Notes: generated by a model not told the origin, from the sequence alone. Positions 1 through 5,895 are shown, numbered from the stretch's first letter. The stretch is 6,709 nucleotides of DNA from T1SED10-198M sp003554345 [NCBI: Candidatus Sumerlaeota bacterium] (GCA_003554345.1 PWGE01000117.1:1-6709); one strand, 5' to 3'. Translations and numbers: made by a program.

Positions 1-110
1 ACAGCAAACAAAACCAAACCCACAGCCACAGGCCAGGGATAACCGCTAAAATCAAGCACTGGATAAAGCAGCCAGTATCCACTAATACTAAAAAAAGCTG
101 CTCCTAACAT
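1..110 (-). CDS. Start of a membrane protein (partial, cut by window edge)
   Basis: Read on the minus strand, an ATG at 110 opens a frame that stays open to position 1 (36 codons and 2 nt). It begins MLGAAFFSISGYWLLYPVLD and continues mostly hydrophobic, rich in Gly, Val, Leu and Trp, as expected for one or more membrane segments. A Shine-Dalgarno AGGTG (complement of 119-123) lies 8 nt before the ATG, which supports this start over the ATG 4 nt upstream, whose frame stops after a few codons. It begins 16 nt after the stop of the larger gene upstream and so is probably co-transcribed with it. The hydrophobic N-terminus ending in a Pro-Trp-Pro stretch loosely recalls the first helices of apolipoprotein N-acyltransferases, but that is only a resemblance. 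The function is unknown without the rest of the gene. Confidence 0.5.
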   Translation of the reverse strand, partial: MLGAAFFSISGYWLLYPVLDFSGYPWPVAVGLVLFA

Positions 111-126
111 ACATCAAACACCTATC

Positions 127-1677
127 TTAACGCGCCTGAAAATAAGTAATGCTCTCCAGTCCCGGTTTATCATCTTCCTTGTAGTACGTATATCCAGTTA
201 CATGATCAACACTATTTACCAGTTCTTCACCAAATTCCAGGCGTGGTGCAATAGAAGGATCAAAAAAAGATAAAGGAAGAAATACCGCCTTCACCTGTTC
301 ATACAATCTGCTCATTTTTTCTCCGTTGATATAATTCATTCCGGAAGGAACCCCGCTTAAGCCATACCTTTCCCTTATAAGTTCCAGCTCTGAACGCAAT
401 TCTTCCTCTTGCTCTGTGCTATCAGGAAGATCTCCGGAAGACATTCCCAGAAGACGGTCGTCTTCTTTGAAGAATATTTTTAAATGAGGAGCCAGACCTC
501 CAGCACCCAGAATTATTTCCTGTTTGTCATGTTCTTTTTGTATCTCAAACTGTTCAAGTAAATGAGAAAGTTCTTCCAGAACATCGTGCCCGTTGTCGTG
601 CTTTACAGGAAAAAGGGAATAAAAATCCAGCTGCAGTTCAGTATCGAAATCCACACCCAGTTCCAATAAATGGCCTCCATCCCAATTCTGTTCTATAAAA
701 TCCAACCATAGTTCATAATCAACCTCTTCTTCCACAAAAGCATTTAATATTGTGAAATACTGATTTATATGTTGCTCAATCATCTCATAATTACTTGAAC
801 TATTAAGAGCATTAAACAGTCCTTCTTTTCTATAATAGGGAAGCAGGGTCTCAAAATGACGGACATCCGAAGGGACTGACAATTCTGAAGTTGAAACAGA
901 ACGCAGAGTATTCCCTTCAGAATAATAACGAAATTCACGCTTACTGCCCATCTCATCGGTACCAAATCCCCAGGCGACTATATTTTCTTCTTTTCGGAAG
1001 GGTTTATTGTCAGCAAACATATCCATTCCGGAAATCGAACGATCAGGATTAAGGTAAAAATCCAGTACTAAATGGACGAGCTCCTCTGAACTGGCTATAA
1101 AAAAGCAATTTTTAAGATTAAAGATGTATATGTTTTGTTCTTCTCCATTTTCCAGAATATTTATATCACTATCGAGCGTAATCTGTCCCTCATAATAAGA
1201 CTGTCCCTGATAATCCCGGATAAGGAATCCTTCATCTTTCAAAAATTGCATTCCCATGATAAGAGAATAATATTCCTCGGGTTTAAACTGTCCACGAATA
1301 CCAAGCAAACCATTGAAATCATTGCCCTGGGTAGAATACCCTGCCAGAACAATCTGTTCGTTGAACATTCTTTCTCTCTTGGAAGCATCTGTAAAATAGG
1401 GATCATTTAAAACAGTTTCTATATCCTTCCAGGTTTCTTCTGGTAATACTTTTTCCAGGTTTTCCCTGTTAAAATTATTAAAAAAAGCGTTTTCTGTAAA
1501 AATCTCTTCCATACTGTCATTGAAATGTGGAAACTCTAAGTAATAACTGAGAGAGTCGGCAGGTAAGAGCTCACTTATTTCCTCATACTGACCACGGATG
1601 AAACGCTGTCGAAGAAACAATAATCCTCCCAGAATAATAAACACGCCTATTAAAACAACAGTAATGGCTTTTTTCAT
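127..1677 (-). CDS. Membrane-anchored DUF3352-like protein, 516 aa
   Basis: The protein starts with a Lys-Lys pair and one hydrophobic segment (about residues 5-22) followed by Arg residues, with no lipobox Cys. It is therefore probably a signal-anchored protein with a large domain outside the membrane. After the anchor comes LLPADSLSYYLEFP (38-50), resembling the 'LPADT..yv.l' opening of DUF3352-type proteins, and later FFIASSEELVHLVLDFY (192-208), resembling the family's repeated 'asd.e.l..al' segment. The body is acidic, with no visible catalytic motif. I chose the ATG at 1677: an AAAGGA (complement of 1690-1695) lies upstream at a rather long 12 nt, and the best promoter predicts transcription starting near 1707. 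A GTG at 1698 would extend the protein by 7 residues but leave almost no leader. Upstream of, and probably in an operon with, the partial membrane protein at 1-110. The family assignment is by eye; the role is unknown. Confidence 0.72.
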   Translation of the reverse strand: MKKAITVVLIGVFIILGGLLFLRQRFIRGQYEEISELLPADSLSYYLEFPHFNDSMEEIFTENAFFNNFNRENLEKVLPEETWKDIETVLNDPYFTDASKRERMFNEQIVLAGYSTQGNDFNGLLGIRGQFKPEEYYSLIMGMQFLKDEGFLIRDYQGQSYYEGQITLDSDINILENGEEQNIYIFNLKNCFFIASSEELVHLVLDFYLNPDRSISGMDMFADNKPFRKEENIVAWGFGTDEMGSKREFRYYSEGNTLRSVSTSELSVPSDVRHFETLLPYYRKEGLFNALNSSSNYEMIEQHINQYFTILNAFVEEEVDYELWLDFIEQNWDGGHLLELGVDFDTELQLDFYSLFPVKHDNGHDVLEELSHLLEQFEIQKEHDKQEIILGAGGLAPHLKIFFKEDDRLLGMSSGDLPDSTEQEEELRSELELIRERYGLSGVPSGMNYINGEKMSRLYEQVKAVFLPLSFFDPSIAPRLEFGEELVNSVDHVTGYTYYKEDDKPGLESITYFQAR

Positions 1678-1713
1678 TTTTATACTCAATCCTTTCACTA
1701 ATTTCCGTGTTAT

Positions 1714-1742
1714 ATTCTACCTTAATTTAACCGATTTATGAA
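1714..1742 (-). promoter_or_regulatory. Probable sigma-A promoter for the DUF3352-like gene
   Basis: On the minus strand, -35 TTCATA (complement of 1737-1742) and -10 TAGAAT (complement of 1714-1719) are separated by 17 bp. The predicted start near 1707 gives a leader of about 30 nt containing the AAAGGA before the ATG at 1677. The -35 matches consensus at only four of six positions. Confidence 0.45.
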
Positions 1743-1816
1743 GCATTTTTTATTTACATATCCCTGGGCAGTGAAATTTATCTCATCTCATTTATAAAAA
1801 AACTGTGGGGCGAATT

Positions 1817-1830
1817 TGTAAAATTTTACA
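1817..1830. repeat. Perfect 14-bp palindrome TGTAAAATTTTACA
   Basis: The 14 bases are identical to their own reverse complement. The element lies about 90-100 bp upstream of the proximal promoter of the DUF3352-like gene and downstream of the possible distal one. It has the form of a dimeric-regulator operator, but I cannot assign it to a known regulator. Confidence 0.5.
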
Positions 1831-1861
1831 GAAGAACAGGTCCCTTTACTTTATCACTGAC

Positions 1862-1883
1862 ACTTATACTGTATAACATAAGT
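1862..1883. repeat. Nested inverted repeats ACTTAT...ATAAGT and TTATAC-N-GTATAA
   Basis: TTATAC and GTATAA flank a single base at 1864-1876 (6-1-6 symmetry). Overlapping this, ACTTAT (1862-1867) and ATAAGT (1878-1883) form a second inverted repeat with a different centre. The element sits just downstream of the predicted start of the extended -10 promoter at 1892-1900, where a bound repressor could block transcription. Function inferred from position only. Confidence 0.4.
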
Positions 1884-1891
1884 TCAACCAG

Positions 1892-1922
1892 ATTATAACA
1901 CCTGTAATTGTCATTTTATCAA
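1892..1922 (-). promoter_or_regulatory. Possible upstream extended -10 promoter, leftward
   Basis: Minus-strand TGTTATAAT (complement of 1892-1900) is a perfect -10 with the extended TGn element. A TTGATA (complement of 1917-1922) lies upstream at a long 19-bp spacing. If used, transcription would begin near 1885 and give the DUF3352-like gene a leader of about 200 nt containing both palindromes described below. Inferred from motif match only. Confidence 0.35.
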
Positions 1923-2032
1923 TGAATAAAACAGCATATTATGTGGATGATATTCCCTTTCTTTTTTCATATTATTATTCCGGCAAGAGAGTATATCTCA
2001 TGTCCCCAGGGCACCTGCTCTTGTAAAAATCT

Positions 2033-2060
2033 TTGACATCTTTACCTGTCTGCTTATAAT
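2033..2060 (+). promoter_or_regulatory. Consensus sigma-A promoter for the 2H gene
   Basis: TTGACA (2033-2038) and TATAAT (2055-2060) both match consensus perfectly, with a 16-bp spacer. The -10 ends only 7 bp before the ATG at 2068, so the expected start is at or next to that ATG. This leaves no 5' leader and no Shine-Dalgarno site. Confidence 0.75.
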
Positions 2061-2067
2061 TATTATC

Positions 2068-2688
2068 ATGAAAAACAATCAGAAAAAAAGAAAACACCAG
2101 CAGGAAAATCTTTTTACACTTCAATTTTTACTGCCTCCGGCCCAGGAAAGTCGTTTAAGAGACTGGGCACAGCAGCATCACTACGCTACGTGGCCCAACT
2201 GGGGAGGACACATAACCCTGGTAAATATCTTTGAATCACAGATTCCCAATTCCCTGCTGGTAGACATCCTTTCTCAGAAGTGCCGTCAGACACCGGCTTT
2301 CAGGATATTTTTCAATCGCCTGATATTAGAACATCATCGTATTCACCAGGGATTATACACTGTTTATTTAACCTATCCCCGTCATTCACCCGAAGAAAGT
2401 TACCGTTTACGCAATTTCCATGAAGAGATTATTTCACTCTTACAGCCACATGTTGATTTTAAGCAAAAGGAGCTGGAAACCAGTCGCTACCGTCAACATC
2501 TCAGTCTTACCTGGGGAGTTCCCAAAGAACAGGCCCTGGCTTTATATGAAGAAGCCCTGCGCTGGAAACTGGAATTATGGTGTGTAGTGGATAGCTTAAC
2601 CTTATTAAAAGTCAACTCGCGCAACAAAAAGCAATGGGAGATGAATATATATCGTGAACTACCTCTTGACACTTCATCAGGGACCTAG
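2068..2688 (+). CDS. 2H phosphoesterase / 2'-5' RNA ligase-family protein, 206 aa
   Basis: The two signature motifs of the 2H superfamily are present and well spaced: HITL at residues 48-51 and HLSL at 144-147. In the family the two His and the Thr/Ser residues line the active-site cleft and act on 2',3'-cyclic phosphates or 2'-5' linkages, usually of RNA ends. The length is usual for a LigT-like single domain, with a short basic, probably disordered tail in front (residues 1-14, Lys/Arg/Gln-rich). The first core strand is LFTLQFLLP (15-23). No in-frame ATG, GTG or TTG lies between the ATG at 2068 and this strand, so the start is firm although no ribosome binding site precedes it. The gene is probably monocistronic and cytoplasmic. 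Its stop shares a CTAG with the convergent rpoN stop. The substrate cannot be told from sequence. Confidence 0.88.
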   Translation: MKNNQKKRKHQQENLFTLQFLLPPAQESRLRDWAQQHHYATWPNWGGHITLVNIFESQIPNSLLVDILSQKCRQTPAFRIFFNRLILEHHRIHQGLYTVYLTYPRHSPEESYRLRNFHEEIISLLQPHVDFKQKELETSRYRQHLSLTWGVPKEQALALYEEALRWKLELWCVVDSLTLLKVNSRNKKQWEMNIYRELPLDTSSGT

Positions 2689-4100
2689 GGTATCGCCGCT
2701 TTTTTACGCAAGTGAGTGGGCAAAATACCCAGTTGTTCACGATATTTAGCCACTGTTCTTCGGGCAATAGAGGTTCCTTTTTCTTGCAGTATCCTGGTTA
2801 TTTTTTGATCACTTAAGGGACGAGCAGGTTCTTCATTGCGAATAATTTCTTCAATCTGCGCTTTGACCGCGTTCGCAGAGGAATCTTCTCCATTTTCCAT
2901 ATGGATGGCTGTACTGAAAAAATCTCGGAGACAATACACTCCATGGGGGGTTTGTGCATACTTATTATTCACCGCCCTGGAAATAGTGGTCTCGTGGAAC
3001 TCTAATTCCTCTGCTATTTCGCGCAAAACAAGGGGTTTCAGATAACGGGGCCCATGCTCTAAAAAACCTTCCTGGCGTTTGAATATTGCCCGGGCAACAT
3101 TAAGAAGTGTTATCTGGCGACGAAATATATTGCCTATAAACCACTTTGCCCTCTTGAAATATCTCAGCAGGTATTCCTTTTCTTGGGGAGAGGAATACTG
3201 ACCGGTTTGAATTATCTTCACATAGAGAGGATTTACTTTAAGGTGGGGAATTCGGTCATTTAACAGGAATATTTCCCATTCTCCGCGTGCATTTTTTTCA
3301 ACTTTCAGTTCAGGAACCACATATTGAGTTTCCTGCTTCTCAAATTGTCTGGTGGGACGGGGGTCCAGATAATGCCTCATTTTTTCCAGATAGCAATAAA
3401 ATTCTTCCTTATCTATTCCCAGTTTTTTGCAAATCAACTGGAAGCGTTTTTTTAAAAAATCATCGTACAAATCCGAAAGCAATCTGGCAACCACATCATC
3501 ATAAATACCCGCTTCTTTAGCCTGCACGGTAAACATTTCCTTGTGGGTGAGCGCACCTACTCCTAAGGGGTCAAAAAGCATTACTTTGTTTCGAACTTCT
3601 TCCACTTTTTCTTTTTTTACATTAAGTTCACCGGTTATCTCTTCAGGTGAAATCTCCAGTATTCCATCATTTCTAAGATTATATATTATAAAACGCCCGA
3701 TTTTGTACTCTTCACTAACCTTATCATAAAGGCAACCCAGCTGTTCCAAAAGGTGTTCGGAAAGATCCCGAATATTGCTTTTCAAGGGTGGATACTGCTC
3801 ATCATCCTGTCCAGGCACCTGACCGGGGGCAAAATTTTCCTGGTTTATCTCCAGGAAATATTGATCGAGTTCCGAATTACGGCTGTCAGTATCCGATTCA
3901 GTGGATGCCCCCTCTTCTTCCGTAATCGCTTCTGCAGTATTCTCCTCCATCTCCATCAGGGGGTTTTCCTGCATTTCCTGCTGAATCGTTTGCATTAAAG
4001 AGAGCGTGGGAATCTGAAGCAAGCGCAAAGATTGCTGTTGAAGAGGAGCCAGGATTTGCTTCTGCTCAAGCTTAGGTTGCTGCGTTATTTTAATTTCCAT
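2685..4100 (-). CDS. rpoN: RNA polymerase sigma-54 factor, 471 aa
   Basis: Recruits RNA polymerase to -24/-12 promoters, where opening needs an ATP-driven enhancer-binding protein. All regions are recognisable: the Gln/Leu-rich Region I (about residues 1-48, with LAPLQQQSLRLLQIPTLSL) that contacts the activator; an acidic Region II linker (about 50-80); the core-binding domain; a helix-turn-helix (about 359-380, LREIAEELEFHETTISRAVN) followed by NKYAQTPHGVYCLRDFF; and the diagnostic RpoN box ARRTVAKYRE (446-455), which reads the -24 element. The length is normal and nothing appears missing. The ATG at 4100 is preceded by a weak AGAG. No sigma-54 activator (AAA+ GAFTGA protein) and no convincing -24/-12 promoter lies in the window, so its targets are elsewhere. 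The gene is monocistronic here, convergent with the 2H gene and divergent from the lipoprotein. Confidence 0.97.
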   Translation of the reverse strand: MEIKITQQPKLEQKQILAPLQQQSLRLLQIPTLSLMQTIQQEMQENPLMEMEENTAEAITEEEGASTESDTDSRNSELDQYFLEINQENFAPGQVPGQDDEQYPPLKSNIRDLSEHLLEQLGCLYDKVSEEYKIGRFIIYNLRNDGILEISPEEITGELNVKKEKVEEVRNKVMLFDPLGVGALTHKEMFTVQAKEAGIYDDVVARLLSDLYDDFLKKRFQLICKKLGIDKEEFYCYLEKMRHYLDPRPTRQFEKQETQYVVPELKVEKNARGEWEIFLLNDRIPHLKVNPLYVKIIQTGQYSSPQEKEYLLRYFKRAKWFIGNIFRRQITLLNVARAIFKRQEGFLEHGPRYLKPLVLREIAEELEFHETTISRAVNNKYAQTPHGVYCLRDFFSTAIHMENGEDSSANAVKAQIEEIIRNEEPARPLSDQKITRILQEKGTSIARRTVAKYREQLGILPTHLRKKAAIP

Positions 4101-4121
4101 AATATTCTCTTTTCATTATGT

Positions 4122-4150
4122 ATGATACCTTGAAATCTTACAGTTGTCAA
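4122..4150 (-). promoter_or_regulatory. Sigma-A promoter for rpoN
   Basis: On the minus strand, TTGACA (complement of 4145-4150) and TATCAT (complement of 4122-4127) are 17 bp apart, an almost ideal promoter. The predicted start near 4115 gives a short leader of about 15 nt before the ATG at 4100. The -35 is one arm of the inverted repeat at 4145-4161. Confidence 0.65.
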
Positions 4151-4161
4151 CATTTTTGACA
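4145..4161. repeat. Inverted repeat TGTCAA-N5-TTGACA over the rpoN -35
   Basis: Perfect 6-bp arms at 4145-4150 and 4156-4161 are separated by 5 bp. The left arm is the rpoN -35 read leftward. The right arm is a consensus -35 read rightward, with CAAAAT 18 bp beyond (4180-4185) as a weak -10. It could be an operator covering the rpoN promoter, or simply two back-to-back promoters. Confidence 0.45.
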
Positions 4162-4197
4162 CAATAGCTGCTTTCATGCCAAAATACTCTTTCCCCC

Positions 4198-4225
4198 TTG
4201 AATATCACGCACATAAGGTTATAAT
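4198..4225 (+). promoter_or_regulatory. Sigma-A promoter for the lipoprotein gene
   Basis: TTGAAT (4198-4203) and TATAAT (4220-4225) have a 16-bp spacer. The predicted start near 4232 gives a leader of about 32 nt containing the ribosome binding site AAGAGGA (4248-4254), which lies 9 nt before the ATG at 4264. Confidence 0.6.
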
Positions 4226-4263
4226 TGAGTTGCCTGAAAAAAAGATAAAGAGGATTTTCCCGT

Positions 4264-5058
4264 ATGAAAAAGATAATAATAGTTGTATTCATGGCTGTAG
4301 TATTACTATTTACAGCCTGTGCAACCCCGAGAAAAGACACATTTGAAAGAACATACGACGTTTCTCACCCCGATAAAACCGTTGCTCATTATATTGAGAT
4401 TATCCAGACATATTCTCCATCTCTTTTACGGGAAGTCATGCACTTTGAAGGAAGAAGGGAAAGAGAATATTTGATCACTCAAATTCACCAGGAAATTATT
4501 CCTCAGGTAACTTCTCCTGGTGTCGACCGCTTCCATGAAATGACAAATAACCCCGTAGGAATTCATGTCGTTGATTCCATTCAGGTAACAGATGATTTTT
4601 ACCTCTATCTTGTTCATTTTAACCAGCCAAACCTTATATATGGTTTACGCCCCGATGTGCTGGATTTCTTGCGTGTCAAAAGATATGGTGATGACTGGCT
4701 CATAGAGGTGGATTTTACTTATGAAGAGGTTACAAAAGAGTCCGAGTTAACCGAAGAAGACCCTGTTACTGGTCCATTGGAATTTGAGCTCTGGAAACTG
4801 GAAAACGAGCGCCGCGAACTAAGAAGACAATCTCCTTCCGAAGTGGTCCTCAGGAAGACAAAGGCAGAAGCCAAGTATGAAATTATGCGACAAAATAAAG
4901 ACGATTGGGAAGGAGTTCCTAATTACCAGCAAATCTATAATTACTGGCGTCATCAACGGGGAGTATATGCCGGCATGTCGCCGTCCGACTTGCAAAATTA
5001 CCTGCTTACTGAACTCGATCGTCAAATAGAATCCACACGTAACCTCTTACGTAGATAA
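4264..5058 (+). CDS. Putative lipoprotein of unknown function, 264 aa
   Basis: Begins with a typical lipoprotein signal: Lys-Lys, a hydrophobic core (residues 4-16) and a lipobox-like LFTAC with Cys19 as the expected lipidated residue. Phe at -3 is less usual than Leu. The mature protein would sit on the outer face of the cytoplasmic membrane. After the signal comes a helical stretch with DKTVAHYIEIIQTYSP (about 38-53), then a mixed region with Tyr/Phe-rich segments, then a long charged helical C-terminus rich in Glu, Arg and Lys (about 170-200 and again near the end). The helix-then-strand pattern loosely recalls small NTF2-like lipoprotein domains, but no family motif is clear. AAGAGGA 9 nt before the ATG supports the start. 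Its last 12 bases overlap the convergent comF-family gene. It appears monocistronic. I do not recognise the family. Confidence 0.8.
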   Translation: MKKIIIVVFMAVVLLFTACATPRKDTFERTYDVSHPDKTVAHYIEIIQTYSPSLLREVMHFEGRREREYLITQIHQEIIPQVTSPGVDRFHEMTNNPVGIHVVDSIQVTDDFYLYLVHFNQPNLIYGLRPDVLDFLRVKRYGDDWLIEVDFTYEEVTKESELTEEDPVTGPLEFELWKLENERRELRRQSPSEVVLRKTKAEAKYEIMRQNKDDWEGVPNYQQIYNYWRHQRGVYAGMSPSDLQNYLLTELDRQIESTRNLLRR

Positions 5059-5775
5059 GTAATCCATACCCGGCGCCAGAGCCACGGTCAACACCTTAAT
5101 AAAGGCTGGCTTAAAAGGCTTGAGCACTCGCGCCAGCTCATTGAGCGTATTGCCTGAAGTCATAACATCATCTACAATAAGGATTTTCCGTCTTTCAAAA
5201 AAGAGAGGGTTCTCTGCCCTAAAACATTCTTCAGTATTTTTTTTCCTTTCCCGAAAGGTGTGAAATTGAGTCTGGGAAGGGGTTTGCTTCCTTTTGTAGA
5301 GATACTCTTCAGGACATACCGAACAGCCTAACTGTGCTGCCAGGGATCTCGCTAACACCTGAGACTGGTTATAGCCTTTATAAATAATATGCCGATGGGG
5401 GACCCATGCCAGTAAGTCCACCTCTTCAAAAAAAGCAGGAGGTGTTAATTCTAATAATAAACGTACAAAGAAGTCAGTCATCCTTATCTGTTCTTCATAT
5501 TTCCATAAATGTATTAGAACCCGTAATGACTCGTTAAACTCAAAAATTTGATACGCTTCACTAAAAACCGGCTTGAGTTTTCTACATCGATGACAATGAA
5601 TTTTTTTTTGTGGTAAACCACACCTTCGACAGCGGGGCTGTTTAACAGGTTTTAAGGTGTCAGCACAGGCCCGGCATAATATATATTCTGTTGAAAACAA
5701 TTTTCTTTTACAAACAAAACAATAGTCGGGAAAAATGAAGGAAGCAAAGCTGGAAAACATGTTGTTAATTTCCAC
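5047..5775 (-). CDS. comF: ComF-family phosphoribosyltransferase-like protein, 242 aa
   Basis: ComF proteins are cytoplasmic and needed for DNA uptake in naturally competent bacteria; homologues are widespread in species not known to be competent. The N-terminus carries four Cys pairs (Cys19/22, 34/37, 49/52, 61/64), the expected zinc-binding module. The C-terminal half is a type I phosphoribosyltransferase fold with the PRPP-binding signature ILIVDDVMTSGNT (198-210). Family motifs GYNQSQVLARSLA (134-146) and TPSQTQ (165-170) are also present. The length is usual and nothing is broken. The GTG at 5775 is chosen because GAAGGG lies 7 nt upstream; the internal ATG at 5760 has no comparable site. 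It is a lone gene: no ComFA helicase lies beside it. It is divergent from rodA and convergent with the lipoprotein gene, overlapping it by 12 bp. Confidence 0.93.
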   Translation of the reverse strand: MEINNMFSSFASFIFPDYCFVCKRKLFSTEYILCRACADTLKPVKQPRCRRCGLPQKKIHCHRCRKLKPVFSEAYQIFEFNESLRVLIHLWKYEEQIRMTDFFVRLLLELTPPAFFEEVDLLAWVPHRHIIYKGYNQSQVLARSLAAQLGCSVCPEEYLYKRKQTPSQTQFHTFRERKKNTEECFRAENPLFFERRKILIVDDVMTSGNTLNELARVLKPFKPAFIKVLTVALAPGMDYLST

Positions 5776-5827
5776 GTTCTTACCCTTCTCATTGTATTAT
5801 TCTTTACCATTTTAAACGAACAGGTGT

Positions 5828-5855
5828 TTGCCTTTTCACCCAAAATAATTATACT
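5828..5855 (+). promoter_or_regulatory. Probable sigma-A promoter for the leader ORF and rodA
   Basis: TTGCCT (5828-5833) and TATACT (5850-5855) have a 16-bp spacer. The predicted start near 5862 leaves a leader of about 34 nt carrying the AGGTGG ribosome binding site (5883-5888) of the small ORF at 5896. Confidence 0.5.
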
Positions 5856-5880
5856 ATATTATTTGAGAATAGGGTGAAAA
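5833..5880. repeat. Perfect 9-bp inverted repeat framing the comF-rodA promoters
   Basis: TTTTCACCC (5833-5841) and GGGTGAAAA (5872-5880) are exact reverse complements, with 30 bp between them. A second, inner inverted repeat AAATAAT (5843-5849) and ATTATTT (5858-5864) lies inside. The -10 elements of both divergent promoters are enclosed, so this reads as a DNA-level control element rather than an RNA hairpin. No regulator is assigned. Confidence 0.55.
5848..5853 (-). promoter_or_regulatory. Possible -10 for the comF-family gene
   Basis: TATAAT on the minus strand (complement of 5848-5853) overlaps the rightward -10 by 4 bp. The only -35 candidate is TTCACC (complement of 5873-5878), at a long 19-bp spacing. 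The predicted start near 5841 gives a leader of about 65 nt. Confidence 0.35.
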
Positions 5881-5895
5881 ACAGGTGGTAAGAGT

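Larger units (their letters stand above)
1678..2067. other. Divergent intergenic region, 390 bp, no gene
   Basis: AT-rich region between the leftward DUF3352-like gene and the rightward 2H gene. It holds two candidate leftward promoters, one strong rightward promoter at its right end, a perfect 14-bp palindrome (1817-1830) and a nested inverted repeat (1862-1883). I see no riboswitch, tRNA or intrinsic terminator. Short frames here (such as 31 codons from 1941) lack ribosome binding sites. Confidence 0.7.

Noticed and set aside
1678-1698. GTG start at 1698 for the DUF3352-like protein
   Set aside because: It adds 7 residues before the Met-Lys-Lys signal anchor, and the best promoter would leave a leader of only about 9 nt. 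The ATG at 1677 fits better, though GTG is not excluded.
1796-1830. Palindrome 1817-1830 plus the leftward T-run near 1797-1803 as a terminator
   Set aside because: The AT-only stem is separated from the T-run by more than 10 bases, so the geometry is wrong.
2008-2024. GGGCAC...CTTGT resembling a sigma-54 -24/-12 promoter upstream of the 2H gene
   Set aside because: The essential GC at -12 is not 10 bases after the GG. A perfect sigma-A promoter follows directly and explains the gene.
1941-2036. 31-codon rightward ORF with a Cys-rich C-terminus, upstream of the 2H gene
   Set aside because: No ribosome binding site before the ATG, no promoter at a suitable distance, and it ends inside the 2H promoter -35. 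Probably chance.
2681-2706. T-run after the 2H gene as an intrinsic terminator
   Set aside because: Six Ts at 2700-2705, but no GC-rich stem in front; only the short palindrome CCTAGG is nearby.
3071-3093. TGGCGT...ATTGCC inside rpoN, resembling a -24/-12 element
   Set aside because: The spacing between GG and GC is 12 instead of 10, and it lies within coding sequence.
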